A stretch of DNA of 64,000 nt, from assembly GCA_030710605.1 (NCBI GenBank), contig CP092863.1, forward strand, positions 62,642,508 to 62,706,507. Direction: 5' to 3'. Shown one piece after another: positions 10,460 to 21,742 of the stretch. The notes beneath the pieces were generated by a model. The model made no database searches, was not told the origin of the DNA, and was given only the letters and a program-made list of their open reading frames with translations. A program made the position numbers and the translations under genes. The first letter of the stretch is position 1. Every line of letters starts with the position of its first letter. This DNA comes from Cordylochernes scorpioides. Taxonomy: Eukaryota; Arthropoda; Arachnida; Pseudoscorpiones; Chernetidae.

Positions 10460-11236
10460 CTAGCGGATGTACCCGGCTTCGCCCGGGGTTTTACCCGAGT
10501 AAAGGTTTGTCTAACGAACATTTTTTAAAACAATTATCTATAAACTTATTTTTAAAAAAATAGATATATTTTGATAATTTGAAACTCGTAAATTTGAATC
10601 TCTCGATAAAGTGAAAAATTTTCCCGGTCCCTGTGTGCCATGTCATCCTGAATTTTGTCTTTCCTAATTTTCTACCTTACAAAATCATCGTTTTATCTAG
10701 TGAACATTTTTCCCGGTCCCTTGAAGAATACTCGATAAGTTGAATAAAATCAATATTAATTGGTTCCCTCGGTAATTGGAGAAGTTAAAGTAATAGTATC
10801 TTGCCTTGGAATTGTATCATTTTTCTTGTCACAAATAAATTGCCGTGTCATCCTGAATTTTGTCTTTTCTAATTTTCTATATTACAAAATCATCATTTTA
10901 TCTATTCTCCAAATATATATGTTGTAGATAAATGATAAAACTAACTTTGACTTTTGCGCAATTAATAGGTAGAAATCTTACTTTTAATAAATAATTTTTA
11001 AGATAATAAACTCATAGATAAAAAAAAACTTGTTATCATCATCGCAATGAGGGCGCTGCTTGCGAGTTAAATCTACAAATCTGCAAATAACTCTAAGGAT
11101 ATTCAAGATATTAAAGATATTATTTTTCAAAAACTTTCCCGGGGATATACCTAATAATATCCCAAAATTTCACGGCGATTGGACGTATGGTTTTTGAATC
11201 TATAGAGTACAGACAGACAAACAGACAGACATTCAA
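10460..11236 (-). mobile_element. Helitron-like HL-B unit, third tandem copy
   Basis: Begins with the 3' CTAG end at 10460 and repeats the 895-bp unit up to 11236, where an oppositely oriented HL-A element starts within the 5' tract. Sequence is nearly identical to 9565-10459, with small differences such as the A-run lengths. Confidence 0.72.
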
Positions 11237-11728
11237 TCTATATATATAAAAATGAATGTATGTCTGTTTGTTTTTCCTTTATGCCTGACCAAACCACTCA
11301 TTGGATCGCCATGAAACTTTGGGAAGTTATTTAGTATAGTACTGGGAAGGTTTCTAGCAAATAAAATTTTTGAAATAACTTTTCGCCTAGATATAATCAA
11401 GATAAATATTCTAATTTATCTGTTATAATTCAACAATCTGCTCTAAATATTATCATGATGATACGATGATTTTGTAATGTAGAAAATTAGGAAAGACAAA
11501 ATTCAGGATGAAATGGCAATTTATTTGAGACAAGAATAATGATACAATTCAAAGGCAAGATACTATTCCTTTAACTTCCAATTACCGAGGGAACCAATTA
11601 ATATTGATTTTATTCAACTTATCGAGAATTTTTCAAGGGACCGGGAAAAAATGTTCACTTTATGGAGAGATTCGTTAAACAAACCTTTACTCGGGTAAAA
11701 CCCGGGCGAAGCCGGGAATATCCATTTC
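11237..11728 (+). mobile_element. Helitron-like HL-A copy, 3' end degenerate
   Basis: Starts TCTATATATATAAAAATG and carries the HL-A body (CTGACCAAACCACTCATTGG, ATCGCCATGAAACTTTGG, then the shared 3' half with TCAAGGGACCGGGAAAAAAT). The 3' hairpin is present, but the terminal CTAG is replaced by AATATCC. Confidence 0.7.
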
Positions 11729-11937
11729 GTAGCTTAACCCGTCTCTCCAAGAGGCAGTCTCTTATTAAAGGTGTATTAGAGATTCTTTAATAGCAATTAG
11801 AATCTTCAATGAGAGACCACCAACAGGAGAAACAAGTTGATTCATGTTTTTAGGTGGTCTTTCTTAAGAGACTCTATTTACATATATTAAAATATGAAAA
11901 AATTAAAATATTTTATCAAGATAAATATTCTAATTTA
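11729..11937. repeat. Fragment resembling a short inverted-repeat element
   Basis: Contains AGAGACCACC and its reverse form AGGTGGTCTTTC flanking about 60 bases. A similar block occurs at 27855-27950 (AGAGACCACCTAAAAA). It looks like a degraded MITE, but ends cannot be set. Confidence 0.4.
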
Positions 11938-12441
11938 TCTATATATATAAAAATGAATGTATGTGTGTCTGTTTGTTTGTTTGTTTGTCCTTTATGCCTG
12001 ACCAAACCACTCATTGGATCGCCATGAAACTTTGGGAAGTTATTTAGTATAGTACTGGGAAGGTTTCTAGCAAATAAAATTTTTGAAATAACTTTTCGCC
12101 TAGAAATAATCAAGATAAATATTCTAATTTATCTGTTATAATTCAACAATCTGCTCTAAATATTATCATGATGATACGATGATTTTGTAATGTAGAAAAT
12201 TAGGAAAGACAAAATTCAGGATGACACGGCAATTTATTTGAGACAAGAATAATGATACAATTCAAAGGCAAGATACTATTCCTTTAACTTCCAATTACCG
12301 AGGGAACCAATTAATATTGATTTTATTCAACTTATCGAGTAGTTTTCAAGGGACCGGGAAAAAATGTTAACTTTATCGAGAGATTCGTTAGACAAACCTT
12401 TACTCAGGTAAAACCCAGGCGAAGCCGGGCGGGTCCGCTAG
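11938..12441 (+). mobile_element. Helitron-like element HL-A, complete 504 bp
   Basis: Starts TCTATATATATAAAAATG after A and ends GTCCGCTAG before T, with the GC hairpin a few bases before the end. The 3' half is shared with HL-B, while the 5' third differs, so HL-A and HL-B are two families with a common 3' terminus. No protein is encoded. Confidence 0.78.
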
Positions 12442-12456
12442 TTTTATATACAGATA

Positions 12457-12907
12457 TCAACATATATAGTCACGACCGTCTTTCCTCAATTCCTCATGTC
12501 ACGGATGCGCGCGCATAATCATTATGATCATTATCATTATCTAATGATAATAATAATAATAATTATTATTATATTATTATTATTATTTTATCTATTCTAT
12601 CAACATATTAATATATATAGTCACGACCGTCACGGGCGGGCGGGCGGGCCGGACGGCCGGCCGGTTCTGTCACGGATGCGCGCGCATCATCATTATGATC
12701 ATTATCATTATCCAAATAATTTGGATTATAGATTAGAAGGTAATAAGACCAAATCTACTGATAAGGTACAATTTGGAATATAGATTAGAAGCAGAAGGTA
12801 ATAAGACCAAATCTAATGATAAGGTACAATTTGGATTACCAACATATATAGTCACGACCGTCTTTCCTCAATTCCTCATCGCTGTCACGGATGCGCGCGC
12901 ATCATCA
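12457..12907 (+). mobile_element. Nested partial copies of Helitron-like HL-C
   Basis: Three starts of the HL-C type (AACATATATAGTCACGACCG or close variants at about 12457, 12600 and 12838) are followed by GTCACGGATGCGCGCGCATC and an ATTATC-rich tract. A GC-rich insertion (GGGCGGGCGGGC, GGCCGGCCGG) lies at 12636-12664. A short direct repeat GGTAATAAGACCAAATCTA occurs twice at 12739 and 12798. None of the copies reaches a 3' hairpin. Confidence 0.6.
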
Positions 12908-13674
12908 TTAGTATAATATAAAAAGCCAACAATGAAGAATGAATGTAAGATAAAAAGCCAACAATGAAGAGTAAATATGATATAAAAAGCCAACAATAAA
13001 GATTGAATGTAAGATAAAAAGCCAACAATGAAGAGTGAATGTAATATAAAAAGCCAACAATGAAGAATAAATGTAAGATAAAAAGCCAACAATGAAGAAT
13101 GAATGTAAGATAAAAAGCCAACAATGAAGAGTAAATGTAATATAAAAGCCAACAATGAAGAATAAATGTAAGATAAAAAGCCAACAATGAAGAGTAAATA
13201 TAATATAAAAAGCCAACAATGAAGAATAAATGTAAGATAAAAAGCCAAAAATGAAGAGTAAATATAATATAAAAAGCCAACAATGAAGAATGAATGTAAG
13301 ATAAAAAGCCAACAATGAAGAGTAAATGTAATATAAAAAGCCAACAATGAAGAATAAATGTAAGATAAAAAGCCAACAATGAAGAGTAAATATAATATAA
13401 AAGCCAACAATGAAGAGTGAATGTAAGATAAAAAGCCAACAATGAAGAGTAAATGTAATATAAAAAGCCAACAGAGTGAATGTAAGATAAAAAGCCAACA
13501 ATGAATAGTAAATGTAATATAAAAAGCCAACAATGAAGAATGAATGTAAGATAAAAAGCCAACAATGAAGAGTAAATATAATATAAAAAGCCAACAATGA
13601 AGAGTGAATGTAAGATAAAAAGCCAACAATGGAGAGTAAATATAATATAAAAAGCCAACAATGAAGAGTAAATC
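12908..13674. repeat. 32-bp minisatellite array 1, about 24 units
   Basis: Head-to-tail units of the form ATAAAAAGCCAACAATGAAG plus GARTGAATGTAA alternate between GAT- and TAT-starting versions, giving a 64-bp dimer pattern. One unit (near 13467) is shortened to GCCAACAGAGTGAATG by loss of 8 bases. The minus strand has no stop codon in any frame over most of the array, so long hydrophobic open frames arise; these are repeat artefacts. The right edge abuts the 5' end of an HL-D element. Confidence 0.95.
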
Positions 13675-14181
13675 TCTATATATATAAAAATGAATGTTTG
13701 TATGTTTGTATGTTTGTTTGTATGTCCGGTATACAAATTCGCAGTAGTTCACTAATTCAAACCAAAATGTCCATACATAGGTAAAAAAATACGGGGAAGA
13801 CAATAGGCTATTTTAAAAAATATATAAATCAATTATCAAAACTATATATTATTAGTCAGAAAATGATGACGATATTGCTGTATCATGTTTGATTATCAGA
13901 TACAAAATTATATCGGGAAAAATTCCAAAAAGCAGAGACCACGGGTGAAACCAGTTCATTATTTTGTACGCAGGAACAAAATTCTAACAGAAAAACATTC
14001 ATTCGAGCAGAAAACAAAAGCCAGATCATCTTTCTATAAAAATATCGCTTCTCAGACACAAAGTTTGCAGTGGGACATTTCACAAGTGTGACATCCACGG
14101 CGCCAATTTATAATTGTAACGAATAGTATTTGAATAAAAACATTTAATCGGGTAAAACCCGGGCGTTGCCCAGGTCATTCA
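13675..14181 (+). mobile_element. Helitron-like element HL-D
   Basis: Starts TCTATATATATAAAAATG with a TGTTTGTATG tract. It matches the minus-strand copy at 37213-37719 along its length. The 3' hairpin is of the GTT-loop type (GGGCGTTGCCC) shared with HL-C. The final CTAG is missing here because an HL-C copy follows directly. Near 14042 it keeps TATCGCTTCTC, which equals the first bases of U2 snRNA. Confidence 0.7.
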
Positions 14182-14491
14182 TCATTAATATATAGTCACG
14201 ACTGTCTTTCCTCAATTCCTCATCGCTGTCACGGATGCGCGCGCATCATCATTATGATCATTATCTTCTATAGAAGCTTCTATCTTTATAATTATGTATA
14301 TTTACGAAAAGTCAATTCGCTCGCGCCTTTAGCGGTGAAAATGAGGGGTAATACCAGCTGACCTAATGAACATGTAAAGTTTGGAGCGGGACGTGACATC
14401 CACGGTTCCAATTTATAATTGTAACAAATAGTATTTGAATAAAAACATTCAATCGGGTAAAACAAGGGCGTTGCCCGGGTCATTCGTCTAG
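14182..14491 (+). mobile_element. Helitron-like element HL-C, 310 bp
   Basis: Starts TCATTAATATATAGTCACG and ends CATTCGTCTAG after a perfect hairpin CCCGGGC-GTT-GCCCGGG-type stem (here slightly altered). Body contains GGATGCGCGCGCATC and ATTCGCTCGCGCC. Non-coding. Confidence 0.7.
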
Positions 14492-15198
14492 TCTAGTCTA
14501 GTATATATATATAATATAAAAATGAATGTATGTGTGTCTGTTTGTTTGTCCTTTATGCCTGACCAAACCACTCATTGGATCGCCATGAAACTTAGAAGTT
14601 ATTTAGTATAGTACTGGGAAGGTTTCTAGCAAATAAAATTTTTGAAATAACTTTTCGCCTAGAAATAATCAAGATAAATATTCTAATTTATCTGTTATAA
14701 TTCATCAATCTGCTCTAAATATTATCATGATGATACGATGATTTTGTAATGTAGAAAATTAGGAAAGACAAAATTCAGGATGACACGGCAATTTATTTGA
14801 GACAAGAATAATGATACAATTCAAAGGCAAGATACTATTCCTTTAACTTCCAATTACCGAGGGAACCAATTAATATTGATTTTATTCAACTTATCGAGTA
14901 TTTTTCAAGGGACCGGGAAAAAATGTTCACTTTATCGAGAGATTCGTTAAACAAACCTTTACTCGGGTAAAACCCGTGCGAAGCCGGGTACATCCATACA
15001 AGAATAATGATACAATTCCAAGGCAAGATACTATTCCTTTAACTTCCAATTACCGAGGGAACCAATTAATATTGATTTTATTCAACTTATCGAGTATTTT
15101 TCAAGGGACCGGGAAAAAAAATGTTCACTTTATCGAGAGATTCGTTAGACAAACTTTTACTCGGGTAAAACCCGGGCGAAGCCGGGTACGTCCGCTAG
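14492..15198 (+). mobile_element. Helitron-like HL-A, long form with internal 3' duplication
   Basis: HL-A 5' end followed by the common body, a first hairpin that reads CCGGGTACATCCATACAAG, then a second copy of the last ~200 bp ending GTCCGCTAG before T. The minus-strand copy 59168-59864 has the same internal duplication, so this form itself has moved. Confidence 0.7.
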
Positions 15199-15519
15199 TT
15201 ATTAATATATAGTCACGACCGTCTTTCCTCAATTCCTCATCGCTGTCACGGATGCGCGCGCATCATCATTATGATCATTATCTTCTATAGAAGCTTCTAT
15301 CTTTATAATTATGTATATTTACAAAAAGTCAATTCGCTCGCGCCTCTAGCGGTGAAAATGAGGGGTAATACCAGCTGACCTAATGTACATGTAAAGTTTG
15401 GAGCGGGACGTTTCACAAGAGTGACATCCACGGCTCCAATTTATAATTCTAACAAATAGTATTGGAATAAAAACATTCAATCGGGTAAAACACGGGCGTT
15501 GCCCAGGTCATTTGTCTAG
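15199..15519 (+). mobile_element. Helitron-like element HL-C, 321 bp
   Basis: Follows the preceding CTAG directly and ends TTTGTCTAG before T. Very similar to 14182-14491, with the extra TTCACAAGAGTG segment retained. Confidence 0.7.
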
Positions 15520-15620
15520 TATAGATATATAGTTATAAATATATAACGTAAATAATATTATTATCATTATTATCATAATATTCTGTGTATTCCAGAATAT
15601 TATGATCAATTATCAATAAT

Positions 15621-15815
15621 TGTTGGAATAAGCGATCCAAAGATTGGCGTGGAGCCAATGGCGTGGGGGATCCACCAATCAACGGCCGTGGCGGCGCTGC
15701 GGTCGACGTCACTACCTACTTGCCTTTAAAATGTTGCTACTTTACCATCTTGTTTTAAGTTACTTTGTTTAATAAATAATCCTTTTATTCCTTGATTCAA
15801 TCTCAAACTTCAACA
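15621..15815 (+). repeat. 5' LTR of copia element (195 bp)
   Basis: Short LTR with a TTTAAAAT stretch as possible TATA region and AATAAA (about 15770) as polyadenylation signal. A GC-rich block (GGCGGCGCTGCGGTCGACG) lies in the first half. Confidence 0.94.
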
Positions 15816-15838
15816 GGTTATGGGCCCAGCACGCTTCC
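15816..15838 (+). promoter_or_regulatory. Primer binding site, internal initiator-tRNA-Met type
   Basis: The 23 bases directly after the LTR, starting GGTTATGGGCCCAGC, are the exact complement of the anticodon arm and preceding D-side bases of animal initiator tRNA-Met as I know it (GTGCTGGGCCCATAACC region). Drosophila copia is known to prime from such a cleaved half tRNA, so the same unusual priming is expected. Confidence 0.88.
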
Positions 15839-15963
15839 ACTGCGCCTAAAAGGATTTACCGCCAGCAGTGAGTAAGCCTTTGTTTTGCTCGAAGTTTTAG
15901 GCGTCAACCGCCAACCATAACCCTAGTTTCTTTTTGTCGTTGGCCGATTCCAAGACAAAGAAG

Positions 15964-18900
15964 ATGAGCGAAGATTGTCTTTCAAGGATTAAAGTTTTTA
16001 ATGGTGAAAACTTTTCACTATGGAAATTCCAATTCAGGCTTCTTATGGAACAACAAAAATTACTAGAATTATTGGAAGGCTTAGAAATAAAGCCGAATGT
16101 TGTTTCCTCCGACAGTAACTCTGAAAGTTCACTACAGAATTGGAAATCAAAGGACGTTAAGGCAAGGATGTTATTATCACAGGCAATCGAATTAAAGTTT
16201 CTTCAGCCCCTGATGAACTGTACTTCCGCTTCACAAATGTGGTAGAAATTACTTGCTATTCATGAACAAAAATCCGAATTTACTATTGGCCTACTTTGGC
16301 AACAATTCTTCGATGCACGATTGACATCGGAAACAATAAGTGATTACATAGCAAAAATTGAAAATATTTCTGCACAAATTTCACAAATGGGCGGAACCAT
16401 AACGGAAGATCAAAAGGTAGCAAAAATTTTAAATACTTTGCCTTCGAGTATGCGCTACTTTGTTGCAGCGTGGGAATCGTTAGATCCGAAAGCTCAAACT
16501 CTTAACAATTTAACTGCAAGACTTTTGATTGAAGAAACAAGTAATCAACAAAGCGGTTCTTCTAAACAAGATGAGGCCTTATTACACAGGCAAGCACGAG
16601 CGAAGCCTAAAGATACACAACGTTCTTTTCAAGATGCCAAGAAGAACACTAAATGCCACTATTGTCACAAAATTGGACATTGGAGCCGCGAATGTAGAAA
16701 AAGATTAGCTAATGAGAAAAATAAATCCAAAAATCTTCATGATTCAAAAGGAAGTTCAAGTGATTATGGACTTATTTTGTGCGATAATCAAGTAGAGCCC
16801 AATGATATTTGGTATGCTGACAGCGGTGCAAGCTGCAGCATGACATTTCGACGAGAGTGGTTCAAGACCTACATGCCGTTCACCAGTGATCATCCAATCT
16901 ACTTGGGAGACAACTCGACACTACTTGCAGAAGGCATGGGAGACATCGAGATTCAAGCCTACGTCGACGGTGGATGGTACAATACGTACATAAGAAATGT
17001 GCTCTACTCGCCGCAACTAAAGAAAAATTTGTATAGCCTTTCTACGTCCACAAGAAGAGGATTCAACGTCATTATCAAACATGACAAGCTACCGATCTTA
17101 ATGGATAATGACCTAAAAGCCGTAGGAGTGCGTCATGACGGCCTCTACAGGATGCTCTTCAAGGTTACGTCATCATCACAAGGATACATCACCAGCGAGA
17201 ACAAGCTTCAGTTGTGGCACGAGAGACTTGCACATCTTCCAGTTGCTACACTTCGAGAGATGGCGACCAAAGGATTGGTGGATGGTCTGCAGCCTCAAGA
17301 TTTAGAGGGAGAATTCTTCTTCTGTGAAGGATGCCAACTTGGAAAAGCCCATAGAAAGTCGTGCTATCCCTCAGATGGCAAAAATTACCAGCTAGGTGAG
17401 TTTATTTATGCTGATATTTGTGGCCCAATGCAGACTCAATCATTAAGTAAATATCTGTATTTCTGCTTATTTAAAGATTACTTTAGTGGTTATCGCCATA
17501 TTTATTTTATTAAAAACAAATCAGATGTGCTAGATATATTCAAAGAATATGCTACTCTAATCTATACTCAAACTGGAAATAAGATAAAAGTTCTTAGGAC
17601 TGATAATGCGCTAGAATTCAAAAGCGATAATTTTGCAGATTTATGTAAAAGATTTGGGATAATTCACGAGTTCACTGCACCTTATGTGCACGAACAGATA
17701 GGACGTATAGAAAGAGACAATCGTACGATTGTGGAAGCAGCCAGGTCCATGCTAAATTCACGAAATCTTCCAGGATATTTTTGGGCTGAGGCCTGTAACA
17801 CAGCAACCTATATTCTAAATAGAAGTGCGACTAAGCAAACCCCTGGAACGACACCTTATGAACTTTTCTTTGGCACAAAGCCTAATGTAGCTAACTATAA
17901 AATATTTGGCTGTAATGCTTATATGCATATTCCCAAAGAAAACCGTAAAAAGTGGGATAATAAATCGATAAAACTTATGTTTTTAGGTTATGAGAATACA
18001 AGCAAAAATTTTAGATTATGGGATTGGAAAACTAGAAAAATAAGAATTTCTAAAGATGTAACATTCGATGAGAAAGCTACTGCACATTCAGATAGAGAAT
18101 CTACCAAACCGAAGGAGATATTTTTCCAGATTGGCGGCGGTCCGGATGAATCACCAGTTGCGACACCAAACATTCCAGTGCAGGAAATGCCGCCAGTATC
18201 CGATATCAGTTCGCATCCAATGATAACACGCTCTAAAGTTTCGAATAGCAAATGTAACTTTGCGCTGCTCGCTGATGAGCCCAGTAGCTATGTGGATGCA
18301 ATGGCGAGTTCAGATTCAGAAAGATGGAAATTAGCCATGGATGAAGAGATTGATGCATTAAATAAAAATAAAACATGGACTTTAGAACGTTTGGCAGATG
18401 GTCATAAACCTATCGGTTGTAAATGGGTTTATAAAATTAAAACGGAGTCCGATGGTACAATTCAACGGTTCAAAGCCAGATTAGTTGCAAAAGGCTATTC
18501 TCAAATCAAAAATGTTGACTATTTCGATACATTTAGCCCAGTAGTCAGGTATGATTCGTTACGCATTCTTTTATCACACGCTGCTTCTGAAAGGATGTTT
18601 CTTAAGCAATTCGATGTAAAGACAGCTTTTCTCAATGGCGAATTAGAGGAACTTGTTTATCTTGAACAACCAGAAGGCTACAAGAGAGATGATAATAGCT
18701 GCTATAGATTACATAAAAGTCTGTATGGTCTTAAACAATCTTCTAGAAATTGGAATAAGAAATTTACCAATTTTTTGTATAGCCATAATTTCAAAACATC
18801 AGACGCCGACCCGTGCATTTTCATTGGAACACACAATGATTCAAATGTTATCTTAGCTCTCTATGTTGATGATGGAATTATTCTATCTAAAGATAAAGAG

Positions 18901-19836
18901 GCAATAGCTATTATAATGGATGAGTTAGAACACGCATTTGAAATTACATCTGGAAGTGTTAACTTTTTTGTTGGGCTACAAATAGAGCAGTCAGAAGATA
19001 GGGCAAGTATTTTCATTCACCAGTCATCATATATTGACAAAATTTTGAGTAAATTTAATATGGCTGACTGTATTCCTGCTTCGGTGCCTATGGATCCTTC
19101 TGTCATCTTAACAAAGCAGGACTGTCCTACTCCAGAACAAAAGGAAAAGATGCCTAAATTCCCTTTTCGAGAAGCTGTTGGATCCCTTATGTTTGCATCA
19201 TGTGTTTCACGTCCAGATATCACTTATGCAGTTTCACAAGTGAGTAAATTCCTAGAATATCCAGGACCTGCACATTGCACAACAGTGAAGAATATTTTCC
19301 GTTATCTGAAAGGCACTCCACACATGGGAATTCTCTTCACTGGACAAGACCAACTTGTTGGCTACTCTGACAGTGATTTTGCTCGTGATGTTGACTCCAG
19401 AAAAAGTACGACTGGTTATGCCTTCATGATGAACGGAGGAACTGTTTCTTGGGCAAGCCAACGACAACCAATTATCGCACTTTCAACCACCGAAAGTGAA
19501 TACATCGCTGCCTGCAGTGCTGCTAAGGAATTGATTTGGATCAGAAGACTTCTACAGGGCATCGGCTGTGATATTATTAAAGAAACTGAACTTTATATTT
19601 ACAACCGAGCAGCAATAAAACTTGTTGAAAATCCAGTATTCCACAAACGAACGAAACATATTGATGTTCGCTACCACTTCATTAGATCCAAACATGAAGA
19701 AGGTGAACTTAAAGTGCATCATGTTTGCAGCTCAGAACAGCTAGCTGATATAATGACTAAACCTCTTCCACGAAACCAATTCCACTACTTAAGAGGTCTA
19801 CTGAACATTTTGGATCGAGAGGGAGTGTTGGAATAA
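15964..19836 (+). pseudogene. copia Gag-Pol polyprotein with one premature TAG
   Basis: The ATG at 15964 precedes about 1290 codons ending at TAA 19834-19836, inside the 3' LTR. A single TAG at 16243-16245 interrupts gag; the frame is otherwise continuous. Gag has a CX2CX4HX4C knuckle at about residue 231. Protease DSG lies at 286-288. Integrase shows the H-H-C-C finger (LWHERLAHL to CEGCQLGKAHR) and D-D-E blocks (YADICGP, RTDNALEF, GRIERDNRTI). RT shows ARLVAKGYSQ, DVKTAFLNGELEE and YVDD at 967-970. RNase H shows YSDSDFA and STTESEYIA, but the third acidic position reads Tyr in IYNRAAIK where relatives have Asp-Asn. The TAG and this change suggest a recently disabled copy. Confidence 0.92.
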
Positions 19837-20020
19837 GCGATCCAAAGATTGGCGTGGAGCCAATGGCGTGGGGGATCCACCAATCAACGGCCGTGGCGGC
19901 GCTGCGGTCGACGTCACTACCTACTTGCCTTTAAAATGTTGCTACTTTAACATCTTGTTTTAAGTTACTTTGTTTAATAAATAATCCTTTTATTCCTTGA
20001 TTCAATCTCAAACTTCAACA
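19826..20020 (+). repeat. 3' LTR of copia element (195 bp)
   Basis: Partner of 15621-15815 with one mismatch. It is preceded by a short purine run (GAGAGGGAG) serving as polypurine tract, which also encodes the last codons of the polyprotein. Confidence 0.94.
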
Positions 20021-20104
20021 ATAATAAATATATTATCAATAATATTCGTTAGGCAAACTTCCACTCGGATTAAACCTGGGCGAAGCCGGGTACACATCCG
20101 CTTG

Positions 20105-20696
20105 TTATATATATAAAAATGAAATCCAAAATCGATGTTTGTTATCGCGTTGCGCAAAATCTACAGAATCAATCATTATGAAATTTTGCATGTAGGTAGC
20201 TGAAGATTTCGTTTAACATATAGGCTATTCAAAAAAAAACTAAAAAAGTTAATGTGCTTTTTTTTAAATAAAAACCAACAAGCGATAGTTCCAGCCTTTT
20301 ACCGCTTGGCGCAGCACTGGTCGCGACGATAAATTAATTTGATTGGTTAATAATTTTACACGTAGTTTGTTTACACGATGAATGTTAATTTATTTACACG
20401 ACGAATGTTTTTAAAAGGTAAGATTATCCAATCGCTGTGAAACTTTAGGAAGTTATATTTTCTATACTACTTGGAAGATTTCTGGTTTGAATTCGATTTG
20501 AAATAAATATTCTTTGCAAATTTTCTACTTTCACTCGCAAGCAGCGCCTCTCGCGGTTTCTGGTGAAATTACAATTATAAATTGTAAAGATGCTGAAATG
20601 TGTTCCAAGTATAATAAATTTAATTAGAAATATAGTAATATATAATATTCTAAAAACGTTGTAAAAAAACTTGGCATTTCAATAATAATATTATAT
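20105..20696 (+). mobile_element. Helitron-like 5' end (HL-F) and an unclassified repeat (G)
   Basis: A TATATATATAAAAATGAAATCC start opens a family distinct from HL-A to HL-E. From about 20385 a block beginning ACGACGAATGTTTTTAAAAG runs to 20635 and recurs at 21836-22085 with about 90% identity. Neither has coding capacity. Ends are unclear. Confidence 0.55.
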
Positions 20697-21742
20697 ATAT
20701 ATATATAATTGAATGTCTGTCTGTTTGTCTGTCTGTCTATACTCTATAGATTCAAAAACCATACATCCAATCGCCGTGAAATTTTGGGATATAATTAGGT
20801 ATATCCCCGGGAAGGTTTTTGAAAAATAATTTCTTGAATATCTTGAATATCCTTAGAGTTATTTGTAGATTTAACTAAATGATGATGATTATTTATCAAA
20901 AGTAAGATTTTCCACCTATTAATTGCGCACAAGTTAAGGTTAGTTTTATTATTTATCTACAGCATATATATTGGGAAGAATAGAAAAATGATGATTTTGT
21001 AATGTAGAAAATTAGGAAAGACAAAATTCAGGATGACACAGCAATTTATTTGAGACAAGAATAATGATACAATTCCAAGGTAAGATACTATTCCTTTAAC
21101 TTCTCCAATTACCGATGGAACCAATTAATATTGATTTTATTCAACTTATCGAGTATTTTTCAAGGGACCGGGAAAAAATGTTCACTTATAAAATGATGAT
21201 TTTGTAATGTAGAAAATTAGGAAAGACAAAATTCAGGATGACACGGCAATTTATTTGAGACAAGAATAATGATACTATTCCAGGGCAAGATACTATTCCT
21301 TTAACTTCCAAATACCGAGGGAACCAATTAATATTGATATTATTCAACTTATCGAGTATTTTTCAAGGGACCGGGAAAAATGTTCACTAGATAAAATGAT
21401 GATTTTGCAATGTAGAAAATTAGGAAAGACAAAATTCAGGATGACACAGCAATTTATTTGAGACAAGAATAATGATACAATTCCAAGGCAAGATACTATT
21501 CCTTTAACTTCCAATTACCGAGGGAACCAATTAATATTGATTTTATTCAAGTTATGGAGTATTTTTCAAGGGACCGGGAAAAAATGTTCACTAATCGAGA
21601 GATTCAAATTTACGAGTTTCAAATTATCAAAATATATCTTTTTTTTTATATATATAAGTTTAAAGAGAATTGTTTTAACAAATGTTCGTTAGACAAACCT
21701 TTACTCGGGTAAAACCCGGGCGAAGCCGGGTACATCCGCTAG
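20697..21742 (+). mobile_element. Helitron-like HL-B copy with threefold internal repeat
   Basis: TATATATAATTGAATGTCTG start, CTCTATAGATTCAAAAACC body, hairpin and CATCCGCTAG end. The internal ~204-bp segment starting ATGATGATTTTG is present three times in tandem (about 20988, 21193, 21396), explaining its greater length than the 669-bp copy at 61113-61781. Confidence 0.72.

Larger units (their letters stand above)
15616..20025 (+). mobile_element. Ty1/copia LTR retrotransposon, nearly intact
   Basis: 195-bp LTRs (15621-15815, 19826-20020) begin TGTTGG and end CAACA, with one mismatch between them (C/A in CTTTAMCATC). A perfect 5-bp duplication ATAAT flanks the element (15616-15620, 20021-20025). 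The internal part holds a copia-type primer site and one long gag-protease-integrase-RT-RNase H frame, the domain order diagnostic for Ty1/copia. One TAG codon early in gag is the only break seen. Confidence 0.96.
15520..20104 (+). mobile_element. Helitron-like HL-E copy, split by the copia element
   Basis: The two flanks (15520-15620 and 20026-20104) join to match 25470-25584: ATTCTGTGTGTTCC, ATTATCAATAATATTCGTTAG, then the GAAG-loop hairpin. The end reads CTTG instead of CTAG. The copia insertion at ATAAT therefore happened inside this repeat. Confidence 0.65.

Noticed and set aside
12908..13674. Regularly spaced 32-bp repeats resembling a CRISPR array (also 57479-58397 and 59891-60685)
   Set aside because: Units are head to tail with no unique spacers, vary internally, and the context is eukaryotic transposons without cas genes. 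It is a minisatellite.
12868..13803. Long hydrophobic minus-strand open frames across the 32-bp arrays as membrane proteins
   Set aside because: They arise because the monomer lacks stop codons on that strand in every frame; three overlapping frames are open at once, which is a repeat artefact.
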